Source: Fragilariopsis cylindrus CCMP1102 (lineage: Eukaryota > Bacillariophyta > Bacillariophyceae > Bacillariales > Bacillariaceae). From it: a stretch of 64,000 bases of DNA. Positions 46,766 to 57,478 of this stretch are shown piece by piece. Within the stretch, counting starts at the first letter, position 1, and the number at the start of each line of letters is the position of its first letter. The stretch is taken from positions 248,001 to 312,000 of the forward strand of contig FMBT01000325.1 in NCBI GenBank assembly GCA_900095095.1, written 5' to 3'. The translations under genes and the position numbers were made by a program. A model generated the notes under the pieces. The model did not search any database and was not told the DNA's origin. It saw only the letters and a list, made by a program, of their open reading frames with translations.

Positions 46766-47744
46766 CCTATTCGTTTTGCTCGATCAACGCAACAAATATT
46801 TTTTTAAAGAATGAGAATGAGAAAATAATTTGTGTCGCATTCCGCCGTTGAAGCGATACAAAATTTAGCGAAATACCATATTTTCTCCCCCCCCCCCCCC
46901 CGGCGGGACCTCACAAATCTTCTATTCTGTTATACTGCCTACTGTATCATAGTAGTACATGTTGTAATAGCAGTGATTCCATCACTCAATCCAAATTATT
47001 ATTATGGAGGAGTTGAGTTAGAAGCACAAGTTAAGAATAAGCTACTCACTCAGCCATGGATCATGCCTCAGCCGAGATAGAAAGAATAACCAATTATGTT
47101 TTTTCAAATTAATTTTCCTCATATTTATTACTGTGTATACAGTTGTATGGGATCGGATAGTGCATTTCATTCTATGCTGAGCAACTAAAACAGTTGCATG
47201 TAACTACATACTCCAACTTGCACCAGAGAGTAATGGTGGTAATTGTTGAAGGTTTACAAAACAATATATGTATGTGGTTTGACCCAAAAAATACCAATGC
47301 AACATGGAATATATAGATAAATACATAGACATATATATTATGATTGGCACTATATATCAACACAACATACTGCACGGAAATTTAACTACTTATTCATATC
47401 CCTGCAGCAAAAATAGGGAAATTTGATTTTCTCCTTTGATTGAAGGATAAATTTCAATCAAGTCAATATCACACATTATATTATGAGGATGAAGTATATT
47501 ATTAAATTCATATCATCCCTATTATCTTTGTGGTAATATTAGAAACATTTCTCGGAACTTTTCAAAGTTGCAAGTTAACTATTGGAGGGGAAATTTGTAT
47601 TTTACTTTGGATTCAAATATATATTTTATATTTTTTTTAATCTACTACGTATTGCTACGTCGATCGAATACATTCATTTGTAATATATCACTATCTATTG
47701 ATTCGATTCATTCATTCGTCGTCTTTTTGTGAAATTATTCTCTT
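46766..47744. other. Intergenic region with a 15-base C tract
   Basis: Nearly 1 kb. Apart from the C run at 46887-46901, AT-rich without a supported gene. Confidence 0.5.
46887..46901. repeat. Poly-C tract, 15 bases
   Basis: Uninterrupted run of 15 C, about 120 bases upstream of the minus-strand start codon at 46765. Confidence 0.9.
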
Positions 47745-47993
47745 TTATGCCGTTGCATTCTTTTTCTTAGCATCGCAACGATCCATCCAGGCATAATATT
47801 CACACTCTTCGTATGTGTGACGTTCATGACCACATTCCCATGGCTTAAAATTCTTTTCTCGACGGCATTTGTTCAGATCAATTAAAAGATGTCCACACTT
47901 GTCTCGAAACGCAAGTGGGATCATGGCGGCTGCCATAGCCTCCACGTCTTGTGTTGCTTTTGGTTCTGCCGCTGGATTAGTTCGCCCTCCCAT
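47745..47993 (-). CDS. NDUFB7: Complex I subunit NDUFB7 (B18), twin CX9C
   Basis: Complete 82-residue single-exon gene. It has MIPLAFRDKCGHLLIDLNKC, in which the two Cys form the first CX9C, then a Pro-Trp-Glu turn and CGHERHTYEEC, the second CX9C, with ECEYYAWMDRC after it. This is the B18 signature, including ERH-x-Y. The protein is imported by the Mia40 disulfide relay into the intermembrane space and joins the membrane arm of NADH:ubiquinone oxidoreductase. Length and motifs are typical. High confidence. Confidence 0.93.
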   Translation of the reverse strand: MGGRTNPAAEPKATQDVEAMAAAMIPLAFRDKCGHLLIDLNKCRREKNFKPWECGHERHTYEECEYYAWMDRCDAKKKNATA

Positions 47994-48549
47994 CTTGTTT
48001 TACTTTCTTTCTTTCTTATCCAAAAATAATTGGAATAGTTATATATGGGTTGCTATTCAGGTAGATGCAATACTAAGAGAATAAGAGTGTCGTCTCTGTA
48101 GTATTGTCAGATGTTATTGCAATAACTACGAGTACTTGAAGTAGTAATAATATGTAATACAAAGAAATAATAAGGTAGGAGATGCATGTTGTTACTTTTT
48201 ACTTTTTGACGCACGGCGAATGATCTTATGCAATGTGACGTGATTTGGGGGAGAGGCAGTGCTTGGTGGATTAAAAGGGGGAAATGTATTATACTTTTTA
48301 TCATTATTTTGATTACTTTAGCTTTTCTATACAGAATTACACGCCAGCGTAACGGCTCGAAAATCGCTATTTTTGCTTGTCTGCATGTTTGTGTATTAAG
48401 CTAGCCGGATTAACGTTTGTATCTAAATCTAAAATTCTACCTTCGCCAAGCTCATATTACTGCAATGGCAATCAAGAACAAACTGTTCAAGGTAGTATCA
48501 AGGACGTCAATATCATCACTAGTAGTTGCTATACTATAATTATTTCATC
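47994..48549. other. Divergent promoter region of NDUFB7 and V-ATPase D genes
   Basis: About 560 bases between divergent start codons. Nothing specific recognised. Confidence 0.5.
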
Positions 48550-49791
48550 ATGTCTGGACAAGTCGCACCTACACGTATGGCCCAACAGACCTACAAGGCT
48601 AAAAAGAAAGCCGCTGAAGGTGGTCATCGACTGCTAAAGAAAAAGGCGGACGCTCTCAAGGTTAGTATATGTTTTATTGTTTTACTGTCTGTGTCTGTTT
48701 TGTTTTTGGTCCGACGATGAATTTCAGAGAATCCACAACTGTATTATAGTGACTTGGGAGGTATAGATAAAGGATGGGTGTGGTCTCTCTTCAAATTGTT
48801 AGTTTAGAATATCAAGCCCTTACTGCTTGAATTTAAAAAAAGTACACACGAACGGTTAGACTAAAGAAAAAACGCGGTTGCTGTTCTTTTTAGATATTCC
48901 ATTGCGAAAGCTATCGTGAAAGTATGATTTTTGGTCGGATTGAACACAATTCGAATGATTCTTTTCTGTGATATGATACATCCTTCACCCACGAAAAAAA
49001 GATTCTGCTAAAGTTTTGCGTGGACGGTGTAATTTTTTCGTCGTGATCGTTTCTCCCTCGTTTAATTGTCTCTCACTATTCAATATTTGACTTTGTTTTG
49101 ATTTTTTCTCGTATCCAAAAACCACGACTATTATATATAGATGAAATTCCGGGACTATGCCAAGGCTATAGCTGAAACCAAATCGGGCATGTCCTCAGAT
49201 GCCTCCAGTGCATTCTTCAGTCTAACGCAAGCTGAGTACGCTGCCGGTAACTTTAAGCAAAAGGTTGCTGAAGGAAGTATGAGCGCTCGTATTCGGATTG
49301 GAGGTAGTGTAGACAATGTAGCTGGAGTTAAACTCCCCGTCTTCACTAAGTACGATACTGGTGCCGTCGCCGATAACCAATCGCTTGGATTGATCGGTGG
49401 AGGTAAAAAGATTGTGGCCGTTCGTGAAAAGTTCACCATTCTATTAGATAAGTTGATCAGACTAGCTAGTTTGCAAACATCATTTGTTACACTTGACGAA
49501 GCAATTAAGATTACAAATCGACGTGTTAATGCACTTGAATGTGTGACTATTCCCAAGATTGAAAACCTCTTGAAGTACATTGAACGTGAACTCGATGAAT
49601 TGGAACGTGAGGACTTTACGCGACTTAAGCTGGTGAAAAAGAAAAAAGAGGTGACGCAGAAGCTAGAAGACGCAGCTAAGGCGGAAAGAATTGCGAAAGC
49701 AGAGGCATTAGGAAATGACATCAGCGGTGGCGGTAAAGATGTGGACATTATGGGCGGCTTCGATGCAGAAGACGACGATGTTGTCTTCTAA
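48550..49791 (+). CDS. V-type H+-ATPase subunit D (central stalk)
   Basis: Exon 1 is 48550-48660 (MSGQVAPTRMAQQTY ... KKKADALK), the intron is 480 bases with GTTAGT ... TATAG, and exon 2 is 49141-49791. The frame is kept at phase 0 and gives 253 residues. The family pattern is complete: GHRLLKKKADAL|KMKFRDYAK, SAFFSLTQAEYAAGNF, the RIRIGGSVDNVAGVKLP region, and C-terminal NALECVTIPKIENLLKYIE with LDELEREDFTRLKLVKKKK. It is the coiled-coil rotor axle that couples ATP hydrolysis to proton pumping in endomembranes. The intron is the longest in the window. No frame break. Confidence 0.95.
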
Positions 49792-50101
49792 GAAATGACG
49801 TACAAGTATATTGTAATATAATATAATAAGAACAGATTTTAATGAAGTAAGATACATTTTGAATGAATGGGAGTTTTATTTTTTTAATTCTGTCTTGGAT
49901 CACGTAGTGTAGTTATACTGTTATTACTATAAAATGGCACAAAATACAAATGCATCGTATGAATGTAATGTATAAGCCAAAGGAATTACCTTCTTGCAGT
50001 GTCTTCGCAGATCGAGTATAGACAATTCGACTGAATCATCTAGAGAAGTAATAGAATGCAAGTAATTGTATAATCACAAATCAACATCAGTGAAGCAATG
50101 A
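49792..50101. other. Intergenic between converging genes
   Basis: Short AT-rich gap between 3' ends. Nothing seen. Confidence 0.5.
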
Positions 50102-51531
50102 CTATCGTTGTCGTCCAAACGGCATGATGATATTCTTTTTACGAGTGAGGTTCAACAAGTCACGTTCTTGGGCCAACTGTGTTTTATAGTTGTGCGACGA
50201 AACAACAACAACAACAACAACAACAACAGTAAGTTGACGAAAAATGGTTTTAACTTGCGTCGATTATACGATGCTCAACACCCAATAAACACAATTCAAA
50301 AGCGATAGTCACTTACTTCTCGTTCTTCCTTCTTTCTTACGTAATGTTGAAATGGCCGATGATGTGACTCATGTATCGCAGACGACGACGATGACGATGC
50401 TGCTGACGATGACGACCCCGGGGGACGAAACGATGACAAGCCAGATCCCGATGACCGTCCTCCGTTTCCACTACTATTGGTATTATTGTTTTGGGCCAAC
50501 ATCCTCTTCAATTGTTGGATTTGACGATCCTTTTCTACAAGTTGTCGATCTTTTTGGCGTAACCGCTCTGTATTTTCTTCGTGTCGTTTTTGGAATGAAA
50601 TGATGTCTATCTTGCTTGCCGCGAGTTGTTTCCGGTAGATTTCGCATTGTCTCATGTTATTATGACCTTCCTGGCTATGTCGATCAGTCTCTCGTACAAA
50701 TTGCTTGAGAATGTTTTAATGGGAGAAAAGGAAGAAGATGAAAAGACAAAGAATAGAATAGAATAGAACGATCAGAACAGGACATGATATTATAGAATAA
50801 CGAAAGTCCAAGAGTACTGTAATACATGATATGTATATATAAATATAAGCGAAACTTACGTTGACAAAGAATCTGTAATTTCTTTCTAGTGTATGATGCT
50901 CTCGAAGCAATGCAGCAAATACGTCATTCCAAGCAATCGTAGCACCGGGTTGCTTCGAAGTTTTGGTCAATAAACTCTGTACAATTCCGTTGGGATCGTT
51001 CGAGATTTTGCTATCTGGATCGGAGACGGTAACTTCCGTGAAATCGTTTTCTCCTAAGATACGACCACAATTGGGACAGTTTGCATTGGTATTGAAGTGG
51101 TTGTACGTACATTCTGTTTTCGTTTTGATTATAATATTGAATGTGTTTCGTAAGATTTTTGTGAGGTAGGATACGATGAGTATTAGTGTGCAAAGCTAAC
51201 GAAGAAATAATGAAAAGCAGAGTCCACAAATAACATCCGTAGCGCCATTAAAAAGGCATCGACACTACTCGATCTGATCTGACTTACCATCGCAAAACAA
51301 ACAGTCACACGAACAAACGAAAGCGGTAGCATCGATCGGTTGTCTACACTTGTTGCATGGCATCGGAGACCATCTATGATGAGATGACGACGACGACGAA
51401 CAAAAGTCGTTGCCGTGATTGCTGTGATTGCTGCTAGCGGGACGAATGCTGCTGTGAATACTGCGACTGCCGTGACCGGTGTCAATCGAACAAGAGGAGG
51501 AGAATGACGCCGACGATGACGGCGAATACAT
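50102..51531 (-). CDS. HEI10/CCNB1IP1-like meiotic RING E3 ligase
   Basis: Four exons reconstructed: 51531-51288, 51113-50860, 50703-50317 and 50176-50102, all with GT-AG borders. Their lengths total exactly 320 codons. After a Ser/His-rich leader the RING is split by intron 1: CNKCRQPIDATAFVC, CDCLFCDE, then NHFNTNANCPNCGRIL. This C3HC4-like arrangement followed by LGENDFTEVTVSDPDSKI matches HEI10/Zip3-type proteins rather than common RINGs. A coiled coil follows (RQCEIYRKQLAASKIDIISF, LVEKDRQIQQLKRML), then a Ser/Gly tail and a short last exon ending RKKNIIMPFGRQR. HEI10 proteins mark crossover sites on the synaptonemal complex. An unrelated RING-coiled-coil protein is the alternative. Confidence 0.7.
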
Positions 51532-52063
51532 AGTTGTAGATTCAATCAATAGAGCCAATTATATCACTTCGAGTTATTAATTATACTGTATTAAAAGAAG
51601 GAGAAGCGAAGAAGAAGAAGAAGCGTGTGTTCTGGATTGTTGTTAACGACCGGTCGTTGAGAGTACTGAAATAATAAATACAAGATGTAGTACCAGTAAT
51701 ACACTGCATTTGTACTATTTGTTAAGCAAGCAACTGATGATAAATGATTGAGCGAGAATACGCTGAAAAATTCCCACCGATACGTTTTCATCTTTCACCT
51801 CGACAAAACGAAAAATAAACGACATTTTTGATCGGTCGACGACTTCAAACTATCTGATCGGTACTGTCTGTCGAATAATAAATTAATAGAGAGCACAATG
51901 AATATTGACTTACATCTTGTTTCCCGATAATAATTTCGTTTACTTTCACCACCAGCGAAAGAAATGGTTACAATCGTTTCGTGCGTTACCTTCGACAGAG
52001 TCAACTTTATTACGATTGCTTGTTCTTTGATTTTGAGACTCGAAGAGATTATTATTTATCGTG
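51532..52063. other. Divergent promoter region
   Basis: About 530 bases between the HEI10-like start and the next plus-strand signal-peptide frame. Nothing specific recognised. Confidence 0.5.
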
Positions 52064-52270
52064 ATGAAGTTTTGCCCTTCGGCCTTTTTCAAATTTCTTG
52101 CCGCAGTCACAGCATTTTTATTCTGTCAATTATCGATTTCTGTCAATTCTTATCTTCTTTTCCCATATCCCCCTGCTACCTCAATCCCGCGCGCGCGGAA
52201 CTCGCAAAATTCTAAAGATCTGTTCAATTCCAATTGCATGCCGATGTTCCATCGACACGACAGCACATGA
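52064..52270 (+). CDS. Signal-peptide-bearing short frame, possibly the N-terminus of the ABCG gene
   Basis: From ATG 52064, 68 residues: a good signal peptide (SAFFKFLAAVTAFLFCQLSI) followed by a Pro/Asn/Ser-rich stretch. The next 150 bases carry fragments in other frames, including SILGEDEFISKDDDQQDKE near 52,385-52,445, that also look coded and lead into the ABCG N-terminus. It may therefore be the true start of that gene, split by frame errors, or a separate small secreted protein. Low confidence. Confidence 0.35.
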   Translation: MKFCPSAFFKFLAAVTAFLFCQLSISVNSYLLFPYPPATSIPRARNSQNSKDLFNSNCMPMFHRHDST

Positions 52271-52418
52271 CATACATTTTCGAATGATAGATATTGACCT
52301 CGACATCCGTAACAAGCATTGCGTTACAATCTCAACCCAGATCTATTGTGTTCGTATCATTTATTAGACCACTGTAGTAGCTACTCCATACTTGGGGAAG
52401 ACGAATTTATATCTAAGG

Positions 52419-55092
52419 ATGATGATCAACAAGACAAAGAGATCTTTCTCGCAAAATTATACCGATAGCCACATGTGTGGATACTATGGATTAGTGATAG
52501 CTCTCATGTGCTGCATGGTGATCTTTCCGTCTGAAACGGTTGCACAAAGGGCGGCTGTTGGTATAGGGAGTAAACTCAAGAAAGGCATATTTGGTGGTAA
52601 TAGTTTCGGAATCAAAAAGAATAGTAACAGTGCACAAGAAGGTGAGGATAACGACGAAGACGGTGACAACGGGATGATACTTCAAGTATTGATGATAATC
52701 ATGGAAAAACCTGGAATTACTTTACGATGTTGGTTGCTTTGTCGGATACGTTTATTGTATCTCTTTCAGCAAAAGAAAATCAATAACATCGAACAAACTC
52801 TCGCTTCAGGTGGCGGCATGGCGGTGAGTGGCCGGCTGCCGATTTCTTGCTTGCCTATACCTAAGTTGTAGTTATGTTTGAAACGAAACGATATACGCAC
52901 TTTGAAGTGACGAAATGATTATTACGTGTGTGCTGTTTGTTCTTGTTTCTGCTTTCTGGGTTGTTACCGTTTGAATGCGAGCGACATTTCTCACTGTTCT
53001 CTCTTTCGAATTTTTATTACATGTATTCAAATTGTATAACTCTATTATGATGTATCTTTATTCTTGCCGTCGTTCAGAGGAAGAGGTTATTATCCAAGAC
53101 GGTCATACCAAGGCAGTGGAAAAAATGGACTTAGGTTTCAATGGAATCTATATGGAATTGGCAGCCAAAAAGAAGAAGAAAAGTCGCGTCATATTAGACG
53201 GTAGCATTCGTGGTCGAGCCCGTCCTGGACGTATGCTGGCAATAATGGGACCGAGTGGTGGTAAGTTAACTGTTATCTCTTTATTTGATCAATTGTTATC
53301 GTTCTCGGTAAAACAAATTAAATTTGCGTTGGGCAAGATACGTCATTGACGAGAAAAACCTTCCCATAATTCATTCACTTCGTTTTTGCTTTGTATATTT
53401 GTATTTGTATTTATTCTAGCCGGGAAGTCTACTGTAATGCATGCGTTAGCAGGTAAGGTGAAGGCGTCAGCTGATATTCAATTGGAAGGGGCGAGATACA
53501 TCAACGGTCACGCTATTACAGGTGATTCGCAAGTTCCAGCCGCGTTTGTCAAACAGGAAGTCAGCTTTTTCCCTCACATGACCGTGCGAGAGACGCTAGC
53601 TTTCCGTGTCGAGCTCAAATTAGGGAGTTTAATTTCAAAGCAAGCGCAAGTGGAGAGAGTCGATGAATTGATCCAAAAGCTACAATTAGAAAAATCAGCT
53701 GATACGATTGTTGGTGATGTAAAGGTTCGCGGTATTTCTGGTGGAGAACGGCGGCGACTTGCGATTGCTTGTGAACTTATCTCTAATCCCTCTGTGATAT
53801 TCCTTGACGAACCGACTAGTGGATTGGATAGTACATCAGCAGCCACTCTTGTAGCGGCGCTGCGAAATCTTGCAGATTCAGGAGAAACTGTTGTGGCTGT
53901 GATTCATCAACCTAGTCAGTATGTTTTCAATGCTTTTGATGATTTGTTGCTGGTTTCCGAAGGCAAGCAAATGTACTTTGGAGAAACCTCTAAGGTACGG
54001 GATTATATGAATCAAAATGTGATGAAGGCACCTGCTGAAATGGGAACGGCAGAACACGTATTGGACTGTATTTCTAAAATGGAACAACCAGGTGAAACTC
54101 CTGAGGATGCATCGGATAGGATCGATAGCTTAGCCTCGCTGGCACGAACACAAGATATTGATGTGGGGGAGTTACCCGCATCAACTGCTGTTAAAAAGTA
54201 TCGCGGAGATTCCAACTTACGTCGAGCCAATATTTTCGTTCAATTTAAGCTTTTGTTACGACGTTCGATTCGAGAAAACTTCAGGAGCAAAGCAACGTTA
54301 ATAATCAAGTTGGTACAGCAGGTCTCTTTGGGTCTTATATATGGAACTATCTACCATTTGGGTGACAATCAAGCTAGCATCATGGATAGATTTGGTTTAA
54401 TTTCCTTGATTGCTATTGGTGGATCGAATATGGCGATGGCTAGCACAATCAGGGCATTTCCAAAAGAAAAGGCCATTGTTTCAGGTGAACTTGGCGACCA
54501 CATGTATGGAACTCTTCCATACTTTATTGGTAAGGCGATGTCGGAAATCCCACTTACGGCATTTTTTAATTCCCTTTTTGGTGTTTTAGTGTCGTCATTG
54601 ACTGGTCTGAACAGCACATTTGGCAAGATGAAGCGCTTTTTAGGGCTGGTTTCTCTACACGGATTAGCCGGCCAATCAGCTGGGCTTGCGATTGGAGCTC
54701 TTGCTCCATCACAAGAGGCAGCATTGGCACTTTTCCCTGCAATCATGGTCCTCAATATTATTTTTGACGGCAAGAATATATCCGAAGAAAGTACGCCTCG
54801 TTTTCTAAGATGGCTTCCAAAGATTGGGCTCATCCGTTGGGGCTTCGAAGGTATGAGTTTGAACGAATTTGAGGGTTTAGAATTCAGTAGTTCAGGGCCA
54901 CGTCGAGGGCCAGTGGCCAAAAATGGCGTAGATGCTTTAGCTAGGTTTGGACTAGGGAACAACTCGTTGTCCACAGTAGTGAAGGCACAGGTTCTCATCA
55001 TTTCTGCCTCATGGTTCATGAGTTATCTAGGACTTACTCTTACGCGTCAAAAGTTCCAAAAAATGGAAGTACGTGCTAACGATTCCAAATAA
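52419..55092 (+). CDS. ABCG-family (WHITE-type) half transporter
   Basis: The nucleotide-binding domain comes first: Walker A split by an intron (GPSG|AGKST; exon ends 53260, next starts 53420), GDSQVPAAFVKQEVSFFPHM for the Q-loop region, signature ISGGERRR, Walker B VIFLDEPTSGLDS and H-loop VIHQPS. The membrane domain follows with NIFVQFKLLLRRSIRENF, about six helices, and a C-terminal Gly/Leu end at 55092. An upstream exon ends at 52823 (donor GTGAGT, acceptor at 53077) and encodes MCGYYGLVIALMCCMVIFP, an extra N-terminal hydrophobic segment, with one or two unresolved frame steps. Half-size ABCGs dimerise and export lipids or hydrophobic compounds. The substrate is unknown. The main frame after 53420 is intact. 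Confidence 0.88.
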
Positions 55093-55514
55093 ATACTCTA
55101 CCGAAATTGGTTCCCGTTGATGAGATAATGAACTACATATATAATGTTTTGCTTTGCCAACACAATTGATACTACACTGTAGTCGAGCTCGTCTAGAAAA
55201 AATAGTAATAGTTAAACACGGATAGTATAGTACTGTACCTTATTTATTTAAAACAATCTCTTTTTGATATTAGTCTCTAGAGGGAAAAGGGGTAGTCAGA
55301 TTCGCCCAAACCCAATAGGTTAATTTATATATCAAAAATAGCACTACTTTAGTTCTTATTTCTTTTTTAAATACGACGACAACCATCCACAATGGATATA
55401 TATGGTATCACAATTATTTCACTACAGTATACACCGAAAGTAGTAAAATACTCGTCTACAAGATACAAATCGAATTATTTACTACCGATATATATACACT
55501 TTTTATATCTTAAT
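55093..55514. other. Intergenic, no gene recognised
   Basis: About 420 AT-rich bases, 3' flank of the ABCG gene and promoter of prefoldin 2. Confidence 0.5.
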
Positions 55515-56522
55515 ATGGCAGCTGAAGCACCCCCGCAGATACAATACCGTGATTTGATGGCAGAATGTCAACAACTCATGTCGAAGATAGCATCGATCGA
55601 AGGCGATCGAAATGAACACGTTCTTGTGGAAGAGACATTACAACCACTAGATGCGGGTCGTCGTGCATATCGGTAAGGTGTCGTTACTTCTTCTCTCTCC
55701 CTATATATTTCTCCGTCTTCTATTCTCTCCCTATATATTGAATTCCCTACCAAATCGCTCACTAATATCAAAATACATATGATATTATTTCATTCTCAAC
55801 TTTCTAAAACTGTGAATTTTTACCTTTAAAATAAAAACAAAAAAACTTCGTCATTACTGTACTCAGACTGGTTGGGGATGTAAGTACTGTATATTAATTT
55901 ATGTACCACCAGTATTTATGTTTACTTATTGTATTATTCTTAAAAGGTTGCTGGTGCGAATATTTCACACAGATTTTAAAAAAAAATTAAAAAATCTCAC
56001 CTTTTCTTTTATTATTTTCTTTTAAAAAGGTTTTAGTAGAACGAACCGTTGCCGAAGTTTTGCCATCGATTACTCAAAACAAGGATAATGTAAGGGCTTT
56101 TTACGATGTTTTGATTATGATACTGTCTTGCTATATAATAATAAGTTTGTCTGTTTGTACTTTCACAGTCGCGGATGTCTAATACTTTTATTGTTTAATT
56201 TCCTCGTCGAATTTCCGTTGTATGTATGTGTTTTTACTTCTCTATTTTCACTGCATACATGATATTAATTGAACTTGGTTCCGAATTTGCGGGGGTTTTC
56301 AACCGACGAAATGAATTTATCTTACTGTGGTAACTGTTTCTTATCGAAAATGAATGGATGGTTTTATACAATACCGATACAATATTATTATTATTGTTGT
56401 TGTTGTTGTTGTTGTTTTTGTCTTTGTAGTTAAACGCGACGATTCAAGCTTTGGGAGATAGACTATCAATCCGACAAAAGAAGGCGGCAGAACTCAAATC
56501 TAAACACAACTTGGACCAGTAA
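55515..56522 (+). CDS. PFDN2: Prefoldin subunit 2
   Basis: Four exons: 55515-55672, 55867-55879, 56030-56089 and 56430-56522, each bounded by GT-AG. The second is only 13 bases. Their sum is 324 bases, 108 codons, with no stop inside. The product starts MAAEAPPQIQYRDLMAECQQ and continues with a helix, LVEETLQPLDAGRRAYRLV, the hairpin GDVLVERTVAEVLPSI and a second helix ending KHNLDQ. This is the beta-type prefoldin 2 pattern (RR-x-YRLVG-x-VLVERTV-x-EVLP). Prefoldin delivers nascent actin and tubulin to the chaperonin CCT. High confidence because the four-exon sum restores the family alignment exactly. Confidence 0.9.
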
Positions 56523-57478
56523 ATATAGTAAAATAGGCAAATTCAATGACGTAATTACATTTAAATTAAATACAACAGTATGAAATTCATATTCATGGGA
56601 GGGAAGAAGAAGAAAAGAGAACCGTTGGTAATATACATCACACTTCGATCGTACAGTCCTATATTCGACAAAAGCAACAGCATTAAATGGACACAGTATT
56701 TTATCTTATTGAACAGACGCATTGAGTTAACTGTGTCACAAAAAATCGAACGAACAAAGACTACCTCATTCGGATTGATGATGTTGGTAAATGTGACCCT
56801 AGCAACATGAATATGCTACCATGTCCAATAATAGAAGTTACAGTAAGAACGTAATAGTTGAAGAATGAAATAAAATTGAGTATTAATTTTAAGATAGTTT
56901 ATTGGTCCTACGATAATTTCAAATAAATAATACCTAGACTAACACGTTTACAAACTAGGAATTTAAAATCTGCTAGCTCTGTTCACAAATAGTTATAATA
57001 TGCAGGGTGCATTAAGGATATTAAATATTGATTGAATGACCCACAGATAGACGCTAACACCAACCTAATACTGTCATTTCGTATAGTCAAAAGTGACAGA
57101 TATTGCATCATGCCAGTTACCAGTGAAAACATGATCTACGAATATAATAAACAAGCAAAGATAGTAAAATAGTCAGACGGGATTGGGTGCCACGACTAAA
57201 TTGAATACACGTAATCAAAATTAAAAATACAACAAATACAAATAATTAACAACACAAATAATTAACAACAACACAACACAAACACAAATCGACAACTACA
57301 ACTAACAACAAATCAACAACCCGGAGCAAGTGATCCCACGAGTGTGTTTGGATTTACAGTATTCCTCTTTCCTTCAAGACCGAAAATTAAATACATTGCA
57401 TCAATAATTCAAGCACATCTTTAACCGCAGCTTTTCGAATCTGCCAGTAGGTAAATCAAATAAAAATACCAGAAGAAG
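56523..57478. other. Intergenic, no gene recognised
   Basis: About 950 bases. Includes an ACA/CAACA-rich stretch near 57,240-57,320 ahead of the CPSF30 gene, perhaps 5' UTR. No supported coding. Confidence 0.5.
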
